The translations under genes were made by a program, and so were the position numbers. A stretch of DNA of 64,000 nt from Phytohabitans houttuyneae (GTDB taxonomy: Bacteria > Actinomycetota > Actinomycetes > Mycobacteriales > Micromonosporaceae): assembly GCF_011764425.1 (NCBI RefSeq), contig NZ_BLPF01000001.1, positions 5,092,270 through 5,156,269 on the forward strand. Reading direction: 5' to 3'. Shown here in pieces: positions 27,689 through 36,971 of this stretch. Under the pieces are notes generated by a model. The model was not told the origin of the DNA. It searched no databases and saw only the letters and a program-made list of their open reading frames with translations. Position 1 is the first letter of the stretch; each line of letters opens with the position of its first letter.

Positions 27689-29647
27689 CTAGTGCTTTCG
27701 GGCGAAACGTCGAAACTCCTCCAGCGACTCGGGGTTGGCCAGCGCACCGGTCGCGGCGGCCTGCTGGATGGGGGTACCGGTGAGGATCCGCTTCACCGGC
27801 ACTTCCAGCTTCTTGGCGCTCAGCGTGCGCGGCACCGCCCGGACCTGGTGGATCTCGTCGGGCACGTGCCGCGGCGACAGGGCGGTGCGCAGCTCGCGCG
27901 AGATCCGCGCGCGCAGCTCGTCGTCGAGCTCGCGGTCGCCCGCCAGCACCACGAAGAGCAGCAGGTCGCCCTGGTCTTCGCCGTCGATGTGGACAACCAC
28001 CGAGTCGACCACCTCGTCGAAGCCTTCGACGACCGAGTAGAACTCGGCGGTGCCCAGCCGCACCCCGCCGCGGTTGAGCGTGGCGTCCGAGCGGCCGGTG
28101 ATCACGCAGGTGCCCCGCTCGCTGATCGTGATCCAGTCACCGTGCCGCCACACGCCGGGGAAGACGTCGAAGTACGCCTCCCGGTAGCGGCTGCCGTCGC
28201 TGTCACCCCAGAAGCCGACCGGCATGCTCGGCATCGGTGCGGTGATCACAAGCTCGCCGAGCTGGTCCACCACCGGCTTGCCGCTCGGGTCGTACGCCTC
28301 CACCCGCGCGCCGAGGCAGCGGCAGGACAGCTCGCCCTCGTACACCGGGACGAGCGGGGAGCCGCCGATGAAGCCGGTGCACACGTCGGTGCCGCCGGAC
28401 AGGGACTGGAGCTGGACGGTGGGGCTGACCGCCTCGTACACCCAGGCGAAGCCCTCGGGCGGCAGTGGCGCGCCGGTCGAGCCGACTCCGCGGAGCTGGC
28501 CGCCCGCGCGCGGTGTGATGCCGGCCTTGCGGCAGGCGAGGAGGAACGGCGCGCTCGTGCCGAAGTACGTCACGCGCGCCTCCTCAGCCATCCGCCACAG
28601 CGCGCCGAGGTCGGGCTGAGCTGGCTTGCCGGGTTCCGCCCGGACCCCGGGGTTGCCGTCGAAGAGGACGATGGCCGCGCCCACGGCCGGGCCGGAGACG
28701 AGGAAGTTCCACATCATCCAGCCGGTCGTGGTGAACCAGAAGAAGCGGTCGCCCGGGCCGAGGTCATGGTGCAGCGCGAGCATTTTGAGGTGCTCGACGA
28801 GGATGCCGCCGTGGCCGTGCACGATCGGCTTGGGCAGCCCCGTCGTACCGGAGGAGTAGAGCACGTAGAGCGGGTGGTCGAAGGGGACCGGCTCGAAGGT
28901 GAGCTCCTCGTCCGTCGGCGCGGCCAGCGTGTCCCAGTCACCCTCGGCGTGCAGGTACGGCAGCGTGACCGTGTGCCGCAGCGACGGCAGCGCCTCCTGG
29001 ATCGCGGCCACCTCGGCGCGGCGGTCGACGGCCTTGTCCCCGTACCGGTAGCCGTCGACGGCCACGAGCACCGCCGGCTCGATCTGCCGCCACCGGTCGA
29101 CCACGCTGCGGGTGCCGAACTCGGGCGCGCAGGAAGAGAAGGTCGCGCCGAGGCTGGCGGCGGCGAGCATCAGCACGTACGTCTCGGGGATGTTCGGCGC
29201 GTACGCGGCGACCCGGTCACCCCGCCCCACGCCGAGCCTGCGCAGCCCGGCCCGCACCCTGCGTACCTGCTCGCGCAGCTCGGCCTTGCTGAGGGTCACC
29301 GGCGCGCGGGTCTGCGAGTACGCGAGCACGACCGGGTCGTCCGGCGCCAGGCCCGGCATCCGCAGCACGTGCTCGGCGTAGTTGAGCGTGGCGCCCGGAA
29401 ACCAGCGCGCGCCCGGCATCTCGGGACGTTCCAGCACGGCGGTGGGCTGCTCGTGCGCCACTATCTCGAAATAGTCCCAGATGGACCGCCAGAAGCCGGG
29501 CAGGTCGTCCACCGACCACTGCCACAGGTCGGTGTACCCGGCGAAGTCCAACCCCCGATGCTCACGCAGCCAGCGCAGGTAGTCCCCGATCCGGGTCCGG
29601 TCCCGCACGTCGGCCGGCGGCGTCCACAACACTGTGCCCGCACTCAT
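27689..29647 (-). CDS. Acetoacetate--CoA ligase (acetoacetyl-CoA synthetase)
   Basis: This is a 652-residue cytosolic ANL-superfamily enzyme that activates acetoacetate with ATP and CoA. The family opening VLWTPPADVRDRTRIGDYLR WLREHRGL (split by me for length) and the extended N-terminal domain YFEIVAHEQPTAVLERPEMP are typical of AACS rather than acetyl-CoA synthetase. Core motifs are LYSSGTTGLPKPIVHGHGG (phosphate loop), WFTTTGWMMWNFLVSGPAVG, and GRSDATLNRGGVRLGTAEF (hinge). The terminal Lys region reads RTLSAKKLEVPVKRILTG. The start is the ATG at 29647. It may serve storage-polymer or ketone-body use, but nothing nearby confirms this. A small unknown gene follows in the same direction. Confidence 0.94.
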   Translation of the reverse strand: MSAGTVLWTPPADVRDRTRIGDYLRWLREHRGLDFAGYTDLWQWSVDDLPGFWRSIWDYFEIVAHEQPTAVLERPEMPGARWFPGATLNYAEHVLRMPGLAPDDPVVLAYSQTRAPVTLSKAELREQVRRVRAGLRRLGVGRGDRVAAYAPNIPETYVLMLAAASLGATFSSCAPEFGTRSVVDRWRQIEPAVLVAVDGYRYGDKAVDRRAEVAAIQEALPSLRHTVTLPYLHAEGDWDTLAAPTDEELTFEPVPFDHPLYVLYSSGTTGLPKPIVHGHGGILVEHLKMLALHHDLGPGDRFFWFTTTGWMMWNFLVSGPAVGAAIVLFDGNPGVRAEPGKPAQPDLGALWRMAEEARVTYFGTSAPFLLACRKAGITPRAGGQLRGVGSTGAPLPPEGFAWVYEAVSPTVQLQSLSGGTDVCTGFIGGSPLVPVYEGELSCRCLGARVEAYDPSGKPVVDQLGELVITAPMPSMPVGFWGDSDGSRYREAYFDVFPGVWRHGDWITISERGTCVITGRSDATLNRGGVRLGTAEFYSVVEGFDEVVDSVVVHIDGEDQGDLLLFVVLAGDRELDDELRARISRELRTALSPRHVPDEIHQVRAVPRTLSAKKLEVPVKRILTGTPIQQAAATGALANPESLEEFRRFARKH

Positions 29648-29701
29648 TTACACATCTTGCCCCGTCTGCCGGGAGGCGGATGAAACCGGTACGGTGCGCG
29701 C

Positions 29702-30346
29702 ATGCGACATCTATGGAGTTTGCTCGCCGGCGTGGCCGCCGCGCCGCTCACCTGGGTGCTCGTCGCCACGGGCCAGGCGGAGTCGTCGAGCACGGTGGCC
29801 GGCTGGGCGCAGGCCCGGCGATACGACACGGTCGATCTCATCGAGCCCGCGGCGTACCTCGTAGTGGCCGGCGTCCTGCTCGGCATCATCGGCACGCTGC
29901 GCTTCTCGCCGCTCGGCCCGCTGGTCGCCGGGCTGCTGCTGATCACGCCGTACGCGGGGCTCTTCGTGGACCCGCTGGCCGTGCGGGACACGGTGCCCGA
30001 CGGGTGGAGCGTCCTCGACCGGGACATCCCGCTGCTGGTGCCGCTCGACAACGGCACGCTCGTGCTTCTCGGCGCGCTGCTCGTGGTCGCCGCCTTCAGC
30101 GTGCAGCGGTGGCGGCGGTGGCCGCTGGCCAGTGGGTACTCGCCGGAGCCGTTCGTCATCAAGGACGAGCCGGACACGCTGCCCGACCTGGCCACCTCGT
30201 CGACCTCGTTGTCGTCGTTCAACGCGTTCGGCACCCAGCCGCTGCTGGACCCGGACGAGACGCCGACCGTGCCCAGCCGCCCCGGCGGCAAGACACCGTG
30301 GTCGGCGCCGCCCGCGGGGGCGGGCAAGCGCACAGACGGCGAGTAG
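29702..30346 (+). CDS. Four-helix membrane protein with acidic Ser/Thr tail
   Basis: The product has 214 residues. It begins MRHLWSLLAGVAAAPLTWVL and has further membrane segments LIEPAAYLVVAGVLLGIIGT, FSPLGPLVAGLLLITPYAGL and NGTLVLLGALLVVAAFSVQR. A polar tail contains EPDTLPDLATSSTSLSSFNA and ends in Pro/Gly-rich sequence. No catalytic motif is visible. The next gene (30411) encodes a protein with the same layout: an MRH start, four helices with equivalent spacing and a disordered tail. The two are therefore probably tandem paralogues. The start lies 54 bases from the divergent acetoacetyl-CoA synthetase start. Confidence 0.8.
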   Translation: MRHLWSLLAGVAAAPLTWVLVATGQAESSSTVAGWAQARRYDTVDLIEPAAYLVVAGVLLGIIGTLRFSPLGPLVAGLLLITPYAGLFVDPLAVRDTVPDGWSVLDRDIPLLVPLDNGTLVLLGALLVVAAFSVQRWRRWPLASGYSPEPFVIKDEPDTLPDLATSSTSLSSFNAFGTQPLLDPDETPTVPSRPGGKTPWSAPPAGAGKRTDGE

Positions 30347-30410
30347 CAGCAGTTCAGGAGCTTGCCCCCACGGGGTACGGTGCCCCTGCGGATGATGATG
30401 GGGAGGGCAC

Positions 30411-31538
30411 ATGCGCCACGCGGGTTCGCTCCTGCTGTCGCTGTTTCTGGCGCCGCTGATCTGGATCGCCACCGGCTACGGCCTGAACGAGATCGGCCGC
30501 ACCCGCGCGGAGTTTGCCGGGGGCTTCAAGGTCGAGATCGTGTTCGGCCTGGCCGCGCTAATCGCCGGCGGCGTCATGTACGCGCTGCTGGTCATGGCAC
30601 GCCTGTCACCGATCGGGCCGGCGCTGATCGGGCTGGTCTTCCTCGGCCTGTCCTCGTGGGCCGCGTTCGACCCGGCGTCCTACTTCGACACCATGCCCAC
30701 CGACCTGCGCAACAACGACTTCGCGCTGACCTACCCCGCGCTGGGCTACTCAGCACTGCTCGCCATCCCACTGCTCGCGACGCTGCTGAGCCCACGCCGG
30801 TGGCGCCGATCCGCCCACCCGCCCGCCGCCACGCCCGCGGGCGCAACCCCGTACCCGATGCCGGCGGCCGGCATGCCCCCGGCGCCATCCCGCCCGGCGG
30901 CGCGTACGCCCCTCCGTACGGCGGCCCGCCCACCTTCGCCGCGACGCCCGGCTACCTGGCCCCACCCCTCCGCCGGGCGTGCCCGCACCGTCCCCTTCAC
31001 CGGCGGACCCGCCCCATCGCCCTTCACCGGCGGCCCCCCGCCCCAGCCCGTCGACGCGGCGCCGACCGCCCCCTTCCCCACGGCACCGCCCTCGCCCTTC
31101 TCGGCGCCACCGACCAGTGCCCCGCCCGCACCGATCTCGGGCGCGCCGGCGGCAGGCGAGGCCCCGACGACGCGAATCCCGACGCAGACCCCGCCGCCCC
31201 CGGTCGAGCAGGAGACGACGACCCGCCTCAACCAGCCGCCACCGCAGCCCTCCGCGGAGGTCGCGACCACCCGGATACCAAGCTCGCCGACGCCCGCGCC
31301 ACCGGTAGAAGCGCCGACCACGCGCATCCCCACCTCGACCCCCACCGGCGACCAGACCACGACGAGGATCGGCACGCCCGACTCCGAGGCCACCCAGCTG
31401 CTCAAGGGCCCGCCGCCCAAGGACGCCTACCCCCGGCCAGCCTGGTCCGCGCCCACGCCGCCGCCGATCACTCCGCCCGGCGCCCGCCAGCCCGACGACG
31501 ACCTCGACGACCCGGAAGCCACCCAGCCTTCCCGCTAG
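30411..31538 (+). CDS. Membrane protein with long Pro/Thr-rich tail bearing TTRI repeats; garbled internally by missing C bases
   Basis: It begins MRHAGSLLLSLFLAPLIWIA after a GGGGAGGG ribosome binding site and has four membrane segments within about 125 residues, paralogous to the preceding gene. The long tail carries repeated units with threonines: PTTRIPTQ, TTTRLNQ, ATTRIPSS, PTTRIPTS and TTTRIGTP, ending in EATQLLKG. Such T-x-x-I/L clusters resemble phospho-Thr sites read by FHA domains, but this is conjecture. Between 30876 and 30995 the reading frame is wrong. Adding one C at each of 30876-30880, 30965-30968 and 30992-30995 converts an Arg-rich stretch into PPGGAYAPPYGGPP, then VPAPSPFTGGPAPSPFTGGP, leaving the overall frame unchanged. 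Confidence 0.75.
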   Translation: MRHAGSLLLSLFLAPLIWIATGYGLNEIGRTRAEFAGGFKVEIVFGLAALIAGGVMYALLVMARLSPIGPALIGLVFLGLSSWAAFDPASYFDTMPTDLRNNDFALTYPALGYSALLAIPLLATLLSPRRWRRSAHPPAATPAGATPYPMPAAGMPPAPSRPAARTPLRTAARPPSPRRPATWPHPSAGRARTVPFTGGPAPSPFTGGPPPQPVDAAPTAPFPTAPPSPFSAPPTSAPPAPISGAPAAGEAPTTRIPTQTPPPPVEQETTTRLNQPPPQPSAEVATTRIPSSPTPAPPVEAPTTRIPTSTPTGDQTTTRIGTPDSEATQLLKGPPPKDAYPRPAWSAPTPPPITPPGARQPDDDLDDPEATQPSR

Positions 31539-31546
31539 GGAGATCA

Positions 31547-31690
31547 CCCAACGCGGACGGCAGGCCGCGGGTGCAACGGTCCGGACCACCGCGACGGCGA
31601 GGCGGCGGGAGCGGGGTGAGGTTGCCCACCGCGGAGGGTGAGGCCGCGGGAGCAACGGTCCGGACCACCGCGGACATCGCGGTAGCTCTG
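31547..31690 (-). repeat. Composite GGTCCGGACC repeat, two tandem minus-orientation copies (C1, C2)
   Basis: Two copies with cores at 31578-31587 and 31657-31666 share CCGCGGACCGTTGC-type blocks and the GAGGCCGCGGGAGCAACGG segment. C1 is a shorter, diverged version. They fill the gap between the stop codons of the convergent genes ending at 31538 and 31817. Confidence 0.75.
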
Positions 31691-31816
31691 AAGACCCAAG
31701 GTCCGAGTTCCCGCCCGTCGCTGCCGGGCCTCGCCGTCCGCGGTGGGGCGATTTCACCGCACGCCCCGGATCCGGCGCGATTTCGGCGCCCTGCGGAACG
31801 TCCCGAAGTCGGCTGC

Positions 31817-32797
31817 CTACGCGGCCGTGCGGCGCCAGCCCAGCAGCCAGATCAGGTACAGGCCGCCGAGTGCGGCTGTCACCACGCCGACCGGGAGTTG
31901 GGTCGGTGCGAGGGCGCGTTGGGCCACCAGGTCGCTGGCTAACAGCAGCGCGGCGCCCATCGCGGCCGAGGGCAGCGGGTTGGGCCCGGTGGCGCGGGTG
32001 AGGCGTCGGGCGAGTTGGGGTGCGGCCAGGGCGACGAACGCGATCGGGCCGGCGCAGGTGGTGCCGACAGCTGCCAGCGCTACCGCTGTGGCGATCAGCG
32101 CGAGTCGGACCCGCTCCACCGACACGCCGAGCGAGCGCGCGGTCTCGTCGCCCATCTCCAGCACCAGCGTGCGGCGGTGCAGCGCCAGCACGACCGGCAG
32201 GAGTGCCGCCAGCGTGGCGCTGGCCACGGCCGCGTGTGCCCAGCCGCGGGCGTTGAGGCTGCCCATGATCCAGAGGGCGGCGCGCTGGGAGTCGAAGATG
32301 TTCGCTCGGGCCAGTAGGTATGTGGTTACCGCGGTGAGTAGCGCTTGTACGGCGACCCCGATGATCACCAGCCGGTAGCCCTGCGAGCCGCGCCGGTAGG
32401 CGAGCAGGTAGACGGCCGCGGCCGCGGCGGCGCCACCCAGGACCGCGCCGGATGCGATCTCCAGCAGGCCGCCGCCGACCAGGATGATCATGATGAGTGC
32501 GCCTACGCTCGCGCCCGCCGTGAAGCCGATGACGTCGGGGCTGCCCAGCGGGTTGCGGGTGAGGCTCTGGAAGATCGCCCCGCTCGCGCCGAACGCCGCA
32601 CCCACCGCGAGGGCGGTCAGCACCCGGGGGAGCCGCAGGTCCAGCACGATGTACTCGGTCGCCGGGTTTCCCTGCCCCACCAGGCTGCGCACCACGCCGG
32701 TGGGTGAGATCGGGTAGTCGCCCGTCCCGAGGGCGACGACGGCGACGGTGACGCAGGTGGCGAGCAGGGCCAGGCCGACCGCGAACGAGCGTTTCAC
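31817..32797 (-). CDS. FecCD-family iron-siderophore ABC permease (second subunit)
   Basis: This 326-residue inner-membrane permease is predicted to have about nine helices. It shows LDLRLPRVLTALAVGAAFGA, SLTRNPLGSPDVIGFTAGAS and the coupling segment GDETARSLGVSVERVRL, all typical of the FecCD/BtuC family. TCAGPIAFVALAAPQLARRL near the C-terminus is another family signature. The start is GTG at 32797, overlapping the TGA of the upstream permease (GTGA), so the heterodimer is made in step. No ATPase gene follows within the window; it must be encoded elsewhere, or the ATPase is shared. Confidence 0.92.
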   Translation of the reverse strand: MKRSFAVGLALLATCVTVAVVALGTGDYPISPTGVVRSLVGQGNPATEYIVLDLRLPRVLTALAVGAAFGASGAIFQSLTRNPLGSPDVIGFTAGASVGALIMIILVGGGLLEIASGAVLGGAAAAAAVYLLAYRRGSQGYRLVIIGVAVQALLTAVTTYLLARANIFDSQRAALWIMGSLNARGWAHAAVASATLAALLPVVLALHRRTLVLEMGDETARSLGVSVERVRLALIATAVALAAVGTTCAGPIAFVALAAPQLARRLTRATGPNPLPSAAMGAALLLASDLVAQRALAPTQLPVGVVTAALGGLYLIWLLGWRRTAA

Positions 32798-33837
32798 AGC
32801 CGTGGCAGCCTTCCTCGCCGGCGCACCAGCACGATCAGCAGCGGCGCACCGACCACGGCGGTCACCACGCCGACGCCCACCTCGCTCGGGCGGGTGACCA
32901 CCCGGCCCACGACGTCCGAGACCAGCAGCAGGATCGGCGCGAGCACAAGGGAGTACGGCACGAGCCACCGGTAGTCCGGCCCGGTGATCATGCGGGCCGC
33001 GTACGGGACCATCAGCCCGACGAACGCGATCGGACCCGCGGCCGCCGTCGCCGCACCGCAGAGCAGGGTGACGGCCACCGCGCCCAGTGCCCGCGTCCGG
33101 CCACGGTGGACGCCCAGCGCCTGCCCCGCCTCCTCGCCGAGCGCGAGCGCGTTGAGCGAAGGAGTGAGGGCCAGCGCGATCGCGGTACCGACGGCGAGAA
33201 ACGGCAACATCGCCACGATCACGCCCGGGTCGGCGCTGGCCAGCGAGCCGACGATCCAGTTGCGCCAGCGGTCGAAGGTGGCCGAGTCGGTGAGCAGGAT
33301 CGCGCGCCCGATCGCGTGCAGCACGTAGGTGAACGCGATCCCGGCCAGTACGAGTCGCACCGGGCTGGCACCCTCGCGGCCGCGCGCGCCGATCGCGTAC
33401 ACGAGCACCGCGCTCGCGGCCGCGCCGGCGAAGGCGAACCACACGTACGCCCACGGGCTGCTCAGCCCCACGATGCCGATCGCCACGAGCACGCCGAGGC
33501 CGGCGCCCTCGTTGATGCCGAGGATGCCCGGGTCGGCCAGCGGGTTGCGGGTGAGCGCCTGGATGAGCGCACCGGCGAGTCCCAGCCCTGCCCCGACGGC
33601 GAGCCCCAGCAGCGTGCGCGGCACCCGCAGGTCGCGGACCACCACGTGGTCGTCGATCCGCGGGTCGTAGTGCAGGAGTGCGTCGAGCACCGTGCCGATG
33701 GGGATCGACTTGGAGCCGACCGCGATCGACAGCATCGCCGCGGCCACCAGGGCCGCCCCGGCCGCGGCCAGGCCCCAGGCGAGCGCGGGTCGGGACCGCA
33801 CGCCCGCCGCGGGCACACGCGCTGCGGTCGCCGTCAC
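32794..33837 (-). CDS. FecCD-family iron-siderophore ABC permease (first subunit)
   Basis: This 347-residue permease is the partner of the following gene. Motifs include VVVRDLRVPRTLLGLAVGAG, ALTRNPLADPGILGINEGAG and AAAGPIAFVGLMVPYAARMI. The first helix follows at about residue 20. I chose the GTG at 33837 because AGGAGGG lies at ideal spacing directly before it; the ATG and GTG further upstream would swallow this ribosome binding site. The gene is divergent from the binding-protein gene. The shared gap contains an iron-box-like sequence, so both arms are probably repressed when iron is plentiful. Confidence 0.92.
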   Translation of the reverse strand: MTATAARVPAAGVRSRPALAWGLAAAGAALVAAAMLSIAVGSKSIPIGTVLDALLHYDPRIDDHVVVRDLRVPRTLLGLAVGAGLGLAGALIQALTRNPLADPGILGINEGAGLGVLVAIGIVGLSSPWAYVWFAFAGAAASAVLVYAIGARGREGASPVRLVLAGIAFTYVLHAIGRAILLTDSATFDRWRNWIVGSLASADPGVIVAMLPFLAVGTAIALALTPSLNALALGEEAGQALGVHRGRTRALGAVAVTLLCGAATAAAGPIAFVGLMVPYAARMITGPDYRWLVPYSLVLAPILLLVSDVVGRVVTRPSEVGVGVVTAVVGAPLLIVLVRRRGRLPRL

Positions 33838-33866
33838 AAGATCCCTCCTCGACATCACGGTGCAGG

Positions 33867-33885
33867 TTAGCTTAGCCTCCCCTTA
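33867..33885. promoter_or_regulatory. Iron-box-like operator (IdeR/DmdR type)
   Basis: TTAGCTTAGCCTCCCCTTA matches 14 of 19 positions of the DtxR/IdeR consensus TTAGGTTAGGCTAACCTAA. It lies in the 71-base gap between the divergent siderophore permease and binding-protein genes, where such an operator is expected. It would allow Fe(II)-dependent repression of both operons. Confidence 0.65.
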
Positions 33886-33908
33886 TCTGGGCGAGGAGAG
33901 GTCGCGAC

Positions 33909-34904
33909 GTGAGTGGAGTGAGCCGGCGGCGGCTGTTGATCGGCGGTGGCGCGGCGCTGTTCGTGCTGGCCGGATGTGGTGGCGACGGCGGCGGCGAGGC
34001 GCCCGGGTCGGCCGCGAGCGGCGGCGGCCTGTGGGAGTTCACCGACGACCGCGGCAAGAAGGCGACCCGCGACAGCCGGCCCACCAAGATCGTGGCTCAG
34101 CTCAGCGCGGCGGCGACCCTCTGGGACTTCGGCATCCGGCCGGTCGGCGTCTTCGGCGAGGCGAAAGGCAACGACGTGCTCAAGGGCAACGTCGAGGTCA
34201 ACGCCGTGCAGTGGGTGGGCCAGACGTGGGGCGAGTTCAATATCGAGAAGCTGGCGTCGCTCGCGCCCGACCTGCTCGTCGCGCCGATGCAGAGCAAAGA
34301 CCAGCTCTGGTACGTGCCAGAGGACGCGGTCGGCAAGATCGAGCCGCTCTGCCCGAGCGTCGGCATCAACCAGTTCGAGGTGCCCGTCGACCAGGTGATC
34401 GGTCGCTTCGCCGCGCTCGCCGGCTCGTTGGGCGCCGACCTCAACGCCAGCGCGGTGACCAGCGCCAAGGCCGACTTCGACGCGGCCGGCAAGGCGCTCG
34501 CCGAGGCGGTCACCGCCAAGCCGGGCCTCCGGGTGGCCTTCGTCAGCGGTACCAAGGAGAACCTCTACCTCGGCAACGCGAAGATCTTCTCCGACCTGGC
34601 GTTCCTGCAGAACCTCGGCGTCAACTTCGTCCAGCCCGCCGCGCCGGCCGACGAGCCGCACTGGGAGGTGCTCTCCTGGGAGCAGGCCGGCAAGTATCCG
34701 GCCGACGTGCTGCTCTACGACTCGCGCAACGCGTCGTACTTCACCACCGACCTGGCCCGCTACCCGACCGTGGCCAACCTGCCGGCGGTCAAGGCCAACC
34801 AGGCGGTTGCCTGGAACCCGGAGACGCCGTCCACCTGGGCCGCGTTCAGTGCGGCGCTGCGTGACCTCACCGGCAAGCTGAGCGCCTTCAAGACGGTCGC
34901 CTGA
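33909..34904 (+). CDS. Siderophore ABC transporter substrate-binding lipoprotein
   Basis: This is a 331-residue FecB/FepB-like extracellular binding protein. The N-terminus SGVSRRRLLIGGG followed by VLAGCG combines a twin-arginine-like motif with a lipobox, so it is probably exported and anchored at Cys23. WEFTDDRGKKATRDSRPTKI and AAATLWDFGIRPVGVFGEAK are typical of the helical-backbone fold in this family, and LASLAPDLLVAPM is the usual peri-hinge segment. The start is GTG at 33909, with GGAGAGG upstream. It is divergent from the two permease genes and is followed 6 bases later by the FhuF-like reductase. Confidence 0.93.
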   Translation: MSGVSRRRLLIGGGAALFVLAGCGGDGGGEAPGSAASGGGLWEFTDDRGKKATRDSRPTKIVAQLSAAATLWDFGIRPVGVFGEAKGNDVLKGNVEVNAVQWVGQTWGEFNIEKLASLAPDLLVAPMQSKDQLWYVPEDAVGKIEPLCPSVGINQFEVPVDQVIGRFAALAGSLGADLNASAVTSAKADFDAAGKALAEAVTAKPGLRVAFVSGTKENLYLGNAKIFSDLAFLQNLGVNFVQPAAPADEPHWEVLSWEQAGKYPADVLLYDSRNASYFTTDLARYPTVANLPAVKANQAVAWNPETPSTWAAFSAALRDLTGKLSAFKTVA

Positions 34905-34910
34905 TCCGCC

Positions 34911-35675
34911 ATGCCGCCGGCCGACAGCCTCCTCGCGCGCTACAACGCGGCTGACGGCTACCCGCCGGCCGGCTCGGACCGGGAAGGCGACGGCTGGCAC
35001 AGCCTCGGCGATCTGCACGCGAACGGAGCCGTGCTGGCGGCACAGATGCGGGCCTTCGTCACCTCTTCGGGCTGTCCCTCGGAGACCGCTGCCACGCACA
35101 TGGCCGGCTGGGTGACCGGGTCGTTCATCCGGCTGCTCGTCTTCGCGTACCGGGAGGAGCGGCGGCTGCCACTGCTCACAGTGGACGGCACCGCGCTGCG
35201 CGTGGATGCCGACGGCTGGTTCAACGGGCTGGCGGTCGGCGCGCCCGCGCTGGCCGTCCTGCCCGGCGATCCGCTCGCCGGCGAGCCCGGCGTCGAAGTC
35301 ACCTCCACAATGGACAGGGACCTCGTCGACGTCATCCTCGACCTTTCCACGCCCGTCATCGACACGTTGCGCGGCGTCTCGCGGCTGGGCCGCCGCACGG
35401 CCTGGGCGCTTGTCGCCGACACGGTGGTGAGCGCGTTCGCCGGTGAGCTGCCACCGGAGCCGGCGTACACCGCCGCGACGGAGGCGGAGCGGCTGCTCGC
35501 CGGCGCCGGCCCGCTCGCGATGCGGCGGCGGTGGATCGGTCCGGTGCCGCTCGCGTCGGCGTGCTGCCTCGCGTACAAGCGACCGGGGCTGGAGCACTGC
35601 GAGCGGGTCTGCCCCAAGCTCGACGAGCAGACCCGGCAGGAGCAGATCACAACCTGGCTGCGTCAGCCCACGTGA
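34911..35675 (+). CDS. FhuF-like ferric-siderophore reductase ([2Fe-2S] protein)
   Basis: The 254-residue protein ends with SACCLAYKRPGLEHCERVCP, the CC-x10-C-x3-C pattern that binds the [2Fe-2S] cluster in FhuF-type reductases. The N-terminal body matches the divergent (2Fe-2S)-binding proteins found in actinobacterial siderophore loci. Its likely job is to reduce ferric siderophore in the cytoplasm and release Fe(II). It starts 6 bases after the binding-protein gene, consistent with one iron-regulated operon. The 3' end overlaps the convergent FAD oxidoreductase gene by 29 bases. Confidence 0.85.
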   Translation: MPPADSLLARYNAADGYPPAGSDREGDGWHSLGDLHANGAVLAAQMRAFVTSSGCPSETAATHMAGWVTGSFIRLLVFAYREERRLPLLTVDGTALRVDADGWFNGLAVGAPALAVLPGDPLAGEPGVEVTSTMDRDLVDVILDLSTPVIDTLRGVSRLGRRTAWALVADTVVSAFAGELPPEPAYTAATEAERLLAGAGPLAMRRRWIGPVPLASACCLAYKRPGLEHCERVCPKLDEQTRQEQITTWLRQPT

Positions 35676-36971
35676 CGAGCTTGCGAACGGCGTTGATGCC
35701 CATCCACCGCAGCGGCTCGGGCGGCCACCGGGGAGACTCGTGCCCCACCCACGGCAGCGACGTCAGCTCGCTCTCCACGCCGAGGACAAGGTCGGCGAGG
35801 GTACGCCCGGCGAGGTTCGTCGTGCCGACACCGTCGCCGACGTAGCCACCCGCCCACGCCAGCCCGGTCTCCCGGTCGAGCCCCACCGAGGCGGACCAGT
35901 CGCTGGCGACCCCGACAGCACCGCCCCAGCTGTGCGTGATCTTCACGCCGGCCAGCGCCGGGAAGAGCTCCACCAGCGCCTTGTAGAGCGCCGCGAAGAC
36001 GCGCGGCTCGCTGTCGTACTCGGCGCTGGTCTTCGACCCGAAGTGGTACGGCGCGCCCCGCCCCCGAAGGCCAGCCGCCCGTCCGCCGTGCGCTGCCCGT
36101 AGATGATGAGCCGGCGGAAGTCGCTGAACGTCTCCCGCTCGGCCAGCCCCGCGACCGCCCAGAAGTCGTCCGGCAGCGGCGGCGTCGAGATCATCAGCGA
36201 GTACACGGGCGCAATCGCGCGGCGGGCGCCGGGCAGCTCGGGCGTGTACGCCTCCGTCGCCCGCACGATCACCGGTGCCCGAACGGTGCCGACCGGCGTC
36301 TCGGCCGCGCCCTTGCGCAGCTCGACCACCGGCGTCTGCTCGTAGATGGTGACGCCCCGCCGCTCCACCGCCCGGGCCAGCCCGCGCACCAGCCGAGCCG
36401 GGTGGATCGCGGCGCAGTGCGGCGTGTACATGCCGCCGAGCACGTTCGTCGCGCCGCACCGCCTCGCCGCCTCCGCGGCGTCCAGCAGTGCCACGTCGTC
36501 CTCGCCGAACCCGAACTCCCGCGCCTCCGCCACGGCCGCCTCGGCGCGGCGCAGCTGCCCCGGCGTCCGCGCCACCACGACAGTGCCGCCCTTGCTCCAG
36601 TGGCAGTCGATCTCCTCGGCCGCCGCGACCCGCCCCACCTCGTCCACTGTGGAGTTCATGGCGCGCTGCATCGCGACGACGCCCTCGCGGCCGTGGCGGT
36701 GCACCATCAGGCGCACCGGGGTGGGGAAGAGCGCCGAGCACCAGCCGCCGTTGCGCCCGGACGCGCCGTACCCGGCGAACTCCTTCTCCAGCACCACGAC
36801 GCGCAGTGAGGGCGCGGCGGCGGCCAGGTAGTAGGCCGTCCACAGGCCGGTGTACCCGGCGCCGACGATCGCCACGTCGGCCACGAGAGAGCCACCCAGC
36901 GCCGGTCGCGGCGTCAGGTCATCGTCCACCGTGGACATCCAGAGGCTGTCCGCCTCTAGAGACGTTGCCAT
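35647..36971 (-). CDS. FAD-dependent oxidoreductase (DAO / gamma-glutamylputrescine oxidase-like), frameshifted
   Basis: The N-terminus carries SLWMSTVDDDLTPRPALGG and the dinucleotide motif VAIVGAGYTGLWTAYYLAA, followed by LEKEFAGYGASGRNGGWCSA, as in PuuB-like and related DAO enzymes. The frame is lost at a run of five C on the plus strand (36061-36065). One added base gives LAFGGRGAPYHFGSKTSAEY and leads to GGYVGDGVGTTNLAGRTLAD, the C-terminal FAD segment. The restored length is about 441 residues. The start at 36971 overlaps the end of the aminotransferase gene by 16 bases. In this polyamine locus it may oxidise putrescine or a glutamylated or aminated derivative; the substrate is inferred from context only. 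Confidence 0.85.

Noticed and set aside
33838..33858. Upstream GTG/ATG starts (33858, 33855) for the first siderophore permease
   Set aside because: The AGGAGGG ribosome binding site lies downstream of them and directly serves the GTG at 33837.
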